Shown here: positions 57,101 through 64,000 of the stretch, piece by piece
Numbering within the stretch: the stretch's first letter is position 1
Layout of the letters: every line of letters begins with the position of its first letter
NCBI GenBank assembly: GCA_037176905.1
Contig: JBBBWG010010889.1
Span: 4,023 to 68,022 of the forward strand
Length of the DNA stretch: 64,000 bases
From: Azolla pinnata
Lineage: Eukaryota > Streptophyta > Polypodiopsida > Salviniales > Salviniaceae
Reading direction: 5' to 3'
Program-made: the position numbers and the translations under genes
The notes under the pieces: generated by a model
Seen by the model: only the letters and a program-made list of their open reading frames with translations
What the model was told of the DNA's origin: nothing
Databases searched by the model: none

Positions 57101-58382
57101 ACTCCTTTAGGTTCCTTGGACATAATAACTCCAAATTGAAAAGAAAGATAAGGTGGATAGGAGCATCCTTTGTCATAGAGGAAAGGACACTTCTATTGAC
57201 CATATGGGAATATAATTGGTGAACAGTATGATTGGATAAGAGTTAATCTCTAGGATAATTGGATAAGAGTTAATTGGATAATGAACAGTATAATTGGATA
57301 AGAGTTAATCTCTAGGAAAATGCAATGACGGTGAGGAAAACATTTATCTACTTTAAGAGGGTTTAAGAGATTCTACAAAAAAGGAGTATTTTTTGAATTT
57401 TCCATATGCTGTGATGCTCCTTTGGAGTCCCACTTCTGAAAAGAAATATTTTGGTTAACTTCCAACAACGTTCTTCTTTGTCTTACAGATTGAACGCATG
57501 GATTCACTCTTTGAGGCCCAATTCTCTCCTTTAGCTGACTCTGGCAAAGTACTGAGTAAGTGTGGTAAATGTGCAAGATACATGAAATATATTTCTATGC
57601 GACCATCACGACTTTTTTGTTCCACATGTGAAGAGGTTTATGGGCTTCCACAGAATGCCAACATCAAGGTAAATGCTAGATTATTTGGTGTCACCTATTG
57701 CAGTTTGTGTATGATGTTGCTTACCGTATAACCGTGATTTTGACAGCTATACAAGGAGCTCACATGTCCGTTGGATAATTTTGAGCTTGTACTCGTCTCA
57801 TTCATCGGTCCAGATAGCAAATCGTATCCACTTTGCCCATTTTGTTATAATCATCCTCCGTTTGAAGACATTGATGGTACGAAAAGCGATGGAAAAAGTG
57901 AGAAAGCGACCAAGATAGGGATGCCATGCACATCATGTCTTCATCCAACATGTCGACATTCTATGATAAAGCAATCGGTCTGTGCTTGTCCAGAATGCAA
58001 TGGAATGCTAGTTCTTGATCCTGTTAGCGGCCCCAAGTGGAGGTTAGATTGCAACAAGTGTAATTGTCTTGTGTATCTCCCAGAAAATGCGCATCGCATA
58101 GCAACTACCTCCGACATGTGTGGAGAATGCGGTTCCACTGTGCTTGAAGTAGACTTCAATAAAGCTTCTACGCCGCTTCAAAATGGGGAAACCCTATATC
58201 AGGGCTGTATCTTATGTGATGATTTATTACATTCCCTTATCGAGATGAAGTATGGGCGCTCCTTCCTCAAAAGATCAGGAAGAGGGAGAGGAAGAGGGAG
58301 GGGAAGAGGAAGAGGGAGAGGGAGAGGGAGATCTGGTAGAGGCAGGGGCGAGGACCCTCGAATGAGCTTTCGTGATTTTTAA
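51117..58382 (+). CDS. TOP3B: DNA/RNA topoisomerase 3-beta
   Basis: Fifteen exons close in frame to 864 residues: 51117-51137, 51308-51364, 52029-52132, 53435-53528, 54288-54387, 54800-55046, 55136-55298, 55508-55627, 55742-55821, 55923-56204, 56284-56452, 56600-56728, 56823-57035, 57489-57668 and 57747-58382. Human TOP3B is about the same length. This type IA enzyme passes single strands and in animals also acts on RNA with TDRD3. Visible features are the TOPRIM start MVAEKPSIA, metal-binding [11 protein letters not shown] (Asp114, Asp116, Glu118), [29 protein letters not shown], active-site SYPRTES (Tyr330), [20 protein letters not shown] and [15 protein letters not shown]. The C-terminal third carries several CxxC zinc ribbons ([36 protein letters not shown]). 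It ends in an Arg-Gly tail encoded by GGAAGA/GGGAGA hexamers, a probable RNA-binding element. No broken exon was found. It converges with the GlnRS gene. Confidence 0.98.
58270..58345 (+). repeat. Coding (GGAAGA/GGGAGA)n tract, Arg-Gly tail of TOP3B
   Basis: Hexamer repeats encode about eleven consecutive Gly-Arg pairs near the C-terminus. They are in frame with the topoisomerase. Confidence 0.93.
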
Positions 58383-59909
58383 GGAAAGCTCAAAGGCTGA
58401 TGGGGGATGATCTTTTGATGACGGGTTTAAGCTAGAAATGTTTTGGTGTTTTCTGGTCCTTCACTAGCGACTCTCCTCACAATTCAAGACTGTAATACCG
58501 GAAACCACCAGCCAAGCTCAGGACTGTCTTAACACCAAAGTTGTGCTGTGATTGATTGTTTATGTTTTTGAGCCCGAGTATTGAGCATCTGAGGTTCTAT
58601 TCCAATCCATGAATTTCAGCATTGTGGCATAGATTGTAAGTTTGCATCAGTGTTCACACACACACACACACAAAAACAGTACAAGAGAGATCAAGCACAC
58701 GTTACTGTAAAATCATTTATATGGACTTCAAGGATCAAGACTCAGAACGGGATGCGCATACATGGCATGTCATCGATGGTGAGAGCCAGTTTCTTAGAGG
58801 TTATCGGATGTGTAAATTATGAATTCTTTCGAATGACTAAACGATTAGATGTGGAGTGACTGCGTAAACTACAGTGCTTTGTCATCAGATTGTCCTGCAG
58901 TCGGATTGATGGCCAGTACATTTTCCCTGAAGCAAGCAATCGAGCTGAAGCTCTATTATTTTTATGCTCTACAATAGTGAGCGGGAGAGTGGCGCACATG
59001 CATTTCATCAACATAACGTTCTGTTGATTTCTTCTAGACGAGAATATGCGTACGCTTTGTTTCTAATCAATCCATATGGGCGATTTTTTCCCTCTTCTGG
59101 GAGACTACTTTATGACTTCAGTGTCTATTTCAATTATCAGATTCAAAAGACTAATTTATGGAATGGATTCTATGGCATTGTAGTGACAATAAGAGAATAC
59201 ACCCCTACAATGTCTGCATCAAATTGGCTCAATTTGATTCTCCATCTCACGAGAGCTGAGAATTGAGCTCTCCAACCACAATACTCTCTGGGCCTTCCAC
59301 ATACCACGGCCTACTCATACTTTTTCATCTTATGATTATCTCCAATTTCTTTCCGCGCAGGCGATGTGTAAAGGAGATACCGCCCACAATTACTAGATAG
59401 ACTCGTAAAGAAGCTGTCGCAGTTCAAGAAAAATTACAACTGTCATTCCTCGGTACTCCATAAAACATTCAATAATGCTTGTGAGAATTGTACTGTCATT
59501 TCTCGGTACTCATCTTCAGGAATCCAGCAATAAGTTGCTGCTCCAGTGATAATCAACACCAAAACTGACAGAGATGCTAAGAAACACATAGCTAAGCACC
59601 TCATAAATTATCACAAAATGAGCTCCAGGAAAGAAAAGGACTCCTATGTACACCCCCCCTCAAGTACTGAAATGTCTGGTGGATGAACACAGTAAGTATA
59701 TGGATTTCCATGAATAAATGAGACCTTTGATTTCAAATCTCTGTACAACTCTCTAAGTTACTACGGTCTTACTTAATGATACACCTCAATGATAATCTTC
59801 TATATGTGCGATCAATACTAGCACACAAAACATATTTCATATGAATATAGCCGAGTAGCTAACGAATAGAAGAAAAGGTGCACGCTTACAAAAATGAGAA
59901 AACGAATTC
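58383..59909. other. Intergenic between convergent TOP3B and GlnRS genes
   Basis: This is 3' UTR and spacer. There is a CACA run at 58657-58672 and otherwise plain AT-rich sequence. No gene or RNA was recognised. Confidence 0.5.
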
Positions 59910-62900
59910 CTACTTCCCCAATATTTTTGCATATGAATCTCGCAGCGTAACTGTGCGATTAAAGACAAGGTGCTCAGGGGTGGTGTCAGGATCCAAGCAA
60001 AAATAACCTGCACATAAACAAATGCATCTTATATATATCTTTTAGCTATAAAATGAATACATTCACTATATTCTTCTTCTTCTGCTTTGTGATTATGATA
60101 TACAAGTCTGTCAGAAGGAGTAGGTCTGAACCCCATGGATGAATATTCATAATGAACGAATTCAACGGCCATATTACTTTGAAAAGTATATCAGATGAGC
60201 CCTAAACCCTAAACCAAAAAATAGTTTCGTTCATGATAAAGTGTCCAGTCCTGTTCTCGGTTTATTTACATCGTCTTACTCTGTTTTACGTTTCCGTTGT
60301 TTGACATTAAGGGGTGTATGTTTGAGACTGACCACTCAGCTGGAGAAGATGAGACTTATCCAAGTAAAAAAGGAATAAAGAAAGAAAAGGTAAAGATCAC
60401 AGGGTATCCAACCAAAACTTGACGCGCCCTTAAGAGTGACATAATACCCTACATAATTGCAGTTCATCCTAATTATGATAACCCTTAAACAAACTAGAAC
60501 CTCAATTGAGATGTGTTCATGATGCTCTTCTCGTGGATAACGTTCCAAACCAGAAGATTTTTGTTTCTCCTTTTTTTGGACTGACATCGCGGTTTGGTGA
60601 TTAAATTTATGTGAATGAGTTTCGAAGGTATTCCTACAAAACAATTGGAGATTGTAAACTCTAGAAATAAAAACCATTTCATTAATTTGTTACCCAATCG
60701 TTCGAATTGGAACCGATCATCAGGCTTTACATCCTTCAAAACTGGAACAGAGAAAGCCTCTGGTATCACGATCTTTGAGCTGGGATTCAAATCTGAAAGC
60801 CAGTTGTCCAACTCACTTGGATTCTGCAGTAATTGTTTCAGCTTAAGATGTATGAAAAACAGCAAAGAAGGGACAAACATAAACATCTTTCATGAGGCCA
60901 AAGCCTTTGAACAAAACAAACCAAAATAAGCCTGAAATTTGTGCCTTCTAAAAGTCTTTCAACATGAACAGAACCAAGATTGACTAGGTCTTTGAAGCAA
61001 GAGAAGTACCTCCCCAGTGGGGGATAATGACATTTATCATAGTTGCTAAAAATCGTGTAATGTAATTACAAAATATGCTTTAGAAAACTCAGAAGTATTT
61101 TAGCAGGCGCCTTACATTTTACAACTGCAATTTCAAAATTGTTCAGTTCAGCTTATTCTGTGTACAAATCTTTTATCAGCTAAGGATGAGGTTTAAAAAA
61201 AACACTTGAATTTTTCTGCTAAAATTAGGCGGCGATTTAGCAATGATTCTTTCAACTTTGGAATGATCTTAGATATGTTAGTGAAAATAGCAGTTAGAAT
61301 TAACAATGATTTAGCACATTTAAACTTATTCCAAGTACTTCTCTATATCCCTTTGAAATCTTAGCATATCTATGTACATATTATATCCTAACTATTTCAT
61401 AACAAATGTCACCCAGCCATGTTTGTCCCAGAATTAATAGAAATCATGAGATCTCTTTTTTGGTGCAGACAAATAAAAATCAAGGTTACCTCTGACAAAA
61501 AGAGTTTGTCAAACAACCGCACTTCAACCTTGAATGGGGTGACTCCATTAGATGGCTCAGCAACCCAATGTATGACTCCCTGATGAGAGTTTATGTAAGT
61601 AAGTGAACAAATATTCAAATTATGAATGATAGATATGCTCCCTTTCACAACCTTGGGCTTGGTGCTCTTTGACGGGTCATACTCAACATGCAGCTCAACC
61701 ACTGTAGACTGATCTTCAGCATATATCACGTCAACACATTTGATGGGAAATGCATACCTGCGAAATATACAGTATTAGCAAGATACAGGAATCATACAAC
61801 AAACGTAAATGATCTATCACTACATAAAGTGAACACCTCAGCAGTACAGTCTTTCCAGGAGCCAAACCATAATAATCCTTCGAGTCCTTCAAGCGGAAAT
61901 CTGATGACTCAATATACACGACTCTGCTAAACGGAACCTGTAAAAGAGTTTATACTTGTCACAGATCCCTGAGGTAGAAAAACAAAAACTCGTGCGAACG
62001 AAATATAATTGTGGTCGAACCTGGTAGTGTGATCCCTCGTCTTCATCAGCGGCATCAGGCCAAAACTTGGCCCGCAAATGCTTCACTTCACCTACTCCAA
62101 GATTCTTGATAACAACCTTCAATACCGACGCTAGTTAGCCAAGCAAAAGCTGCTAAGATAACTAACTACATTTCAAGTGATGTAAAAGACGTAAAATCAC
62201 CTTCAATGGCTTTAATACAACCATCACTCTGCGGGACCTTCTATTCAGATCTTCACGTATATAGTGCTCCACTTTATCTAAACGTATCATGCTACCATCA
62301 CTAGGATTGTATTCATTCATCAATAGGGAAACAATATACATTTTAGTTTCATAATCCATTTGTGGAAACTTGAATTATGTATCATTTATATAGATAACCA
62401 TACCTTTTGGCATAGCCTCAGAGATAACATTCAATCATTATTGGTCAGAACATAATACAACATCAAAAGTCAAGCATGCACAGGGAATATATGGCCTTAG
62501 ATTACTAATATCTTTTATTTCTCTCTTGCTTCCTGTTCTTCTTTCTACTTTTTCTTTCTGTACTATTTTCTTTATTCCTTTATTTAATCATTCATCTATT
62601 CATAGCTTTGTGACAAAATATTTTTATGGGAAGCGAAGAATTAATCTATATCCTGGAAGTCAGAATCTCGCTGAAATATTGCAGGGCATAGTGAACAACT
62701 TGCTTTCCATTTCCTCAGGGAAATCAGCAATGATTTTTTGGTTTTTATTTACTAACAAATAATTTTGAATTGGATTCTACTTAATTCCTTTGTTTTGTTT
62801 GACAACTAAAAAAAAGCAAGCCAGCAGGCGAACAATATTACCTTCTTGTTATGCCAACATCACGGATGAATGTGTTGATTGCATCAGCTGTGTAGCCTTT

Positions 62901-63875
62901 GCGTCTTAGACCTGACAGTGTCATCAAACGAGGATCATCCCAACTGTCCACCCACTTTTCACGTACCAATTGGTTGAGCTGAATAAAGTGAAAAAGCAAT
63001 CAGACCATACACAAAAATATACCTGAGAAACTTGAGATTGTGGATGGGAAAACTTAACCATACATAAGACCGTGTAGAAACATAATAATATACCTTCCGT
63101 TTGGATAGCACAGTATTTGTAACACTCAATCTAGAATATTCCCAAACATAAGGGTGATATAGATCCAAGGACTCAAGAAGCCAATAATAAGATGCTCTTC
63201 GCGACTCAAACTCCAAAGTACACAACTGCATATAAAAGCTCATCATATAAAGAATCAAGATACTGATGAAATGTTATACATGGTAGAAGACATACCGAAT
63301 GAGTGATATTTTCGAGAGAATCTACAACACAATGCGTGTAGTCATAGCTTGGGTAGATGCACCACTTATCACCAGCATGTGGATGTGGAGTAAACTATGA
63401 ACATTAGCAGAATTAGACATTCCACACATGAATTCAACACATAAATGTACTGAGATGTACAAACTGAGAAAGTAAGAAACTTCGGCATTACGTAAGTTCA
63501 GCATATAAATCTACTGAGTCATACAAACAGAAAAAAATAAGAAACAGGCCATCACATAAAAGTAGAGATTGAAATGGTGCACATTTAACCTCATAACCGA
63601 GAAAAACCATACATTCTCTTAATTATACCCGTAACACTTCCCAGTGAGTGCAAACAAGAATGGGAACCTCAGTTTACCTTTATCCGATATGCAATAAGAT
63701 CATACATATTGAAGTTGTCACTCTTCATATCCTGTTTCATTCTTAATGTCGCTTTCCCTTCCTCAATAAGTCCTCTTTTCATGTCATTAAATAACTTTAG
63801 GGACTCTGCAACTGGTCGATTTCTCCATGGGCTCTCTGTTTTTGTTTCCCGGCTTGCTTTGATTTCTTCAGGAGT
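59910..63875 (-). CDS. Glutaminyl-tRNA synthetase, C-terminal part (5' end outside the window)
   Basis: Eleven exons in transcript order: 63678-63875, 63296-63394, 63094-63225, 62842-62978, 62201-62300, 62021-62116, 61837-61937, 61652-61757, 61490-61579, 60694-60823 and 59910-60007. They close in frame to the last 428 residues. The enzyme charges tRNA-Gln in the cytosol. Visible parts are [39 protein letters not shown] with [34 protein letters not shown], the class I KMSKS-equivalent VLSKRK, and [20 protein letters not shown]. The anticodon-binding beta barrels follow ([37 protein letters not shown]), ending [17 protein letters not shown]. The N-terminal domain and HIGH motif lie beyond 64000. 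The last complete upstream acceptor in the window is at 63876; the remaining 125 bases are intron. Confidence 0.97.
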
Positions 63876-64000
63876 CTGTTACATCAATGTCTAATGTAAA
63901 AGCTCAAAAGACGATATCATAGGATTTAAGAGCTACATACCAGTCAAGCTACATTTGAAACCTACAAAGAGAAAGAAATTTTACATTTCATCCAAAACTA

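Overview
The window is nuclear DNA of a land plant. The evidence is GT-AG introns, interstitial plant-type telomere repeats (TTTAGGG), and nuclear genes for chloroplast proteins: CP24/LHCB6, PsbTn and a plastid-type 2-isopropylmalate synthase. OVATE, GT14/DUF266 and pectin methylesterase genes agree with this. Gene density (about one per 5-6 kb), modest introns and very abundant microsatellites fit a compact non-seed-plant genome such as a bryophyte, but that placement is inference. No CRISPR array, operon, rRNA or convincing tRNA was seen.

Layout, left to right: an Atos/FAM214-like gene (+, 2162-4859); a ~180-bp tandem array joined to a dispersed repeat (5629-6340); PsbTn (-, 6830-7201); a 2-kb microsatellite field and a telomere-like array (9330-9490); a very long OVATE family gene (-, 9474-11834); a 3-kb gene-poor stretch ending in a 41-bp minisatellite; 2-isopropylmalate synthase (+, 14869-18861, 12 exons); LHCB6/CP24 (+, 20754-22824); soluble epoxide hydrolase (-, 23976-26075, 5 exons); a minisatellite/tetranucleotide field; a GT14/DUF266 glycosyltransferase (+, 28286-29689); a 1870-residue coiled-coil protein of unknown function (-, 32567-38799, 3 exons); a UBZ4-like zinc finger joined to an AlkB dioxygenase (-, 40230-42494, 7 exons); a C-terminal cytochrome P450 pseudogene with a 63-bp internal triplication (-, 43198-44040); pectin methylesterase (-, 45759-48334, 4 exons); DNA topoisomerase 3-beta (+, 51117-58382, 15 exons); and the C-terminal 11 exons of glutaminyl-tRNA synthetase (-, 59910-63875), which runs off the right edge.

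The genes do not form one pathway. PsbTn and CP24 both serve photosystem II. The AlkB protein and topoisomerase 3-beta both belong to nucleic-acid maintenance families. The others cover leucine synthesis, lipid epoxide hydrolysis, cell wall, translation and transcriptional repression. Two gene styles alternate: GC-rich, intron-poor genes with long homopolymeric or repeat-coded tracts (PsbTn, OVATE, CP24, GT14, coiled-coil, PME) and AT-richer, multi-intron genes (Atos-like, IPMS, epoxide hydrolase, AlkB, TOP3B, GlnRS). Every multi-exon model given here closes in frame across all junctions. Most were joined by GT-AG sites and family similarity read by eye, so UTRs and alternative transcripts are not defined.
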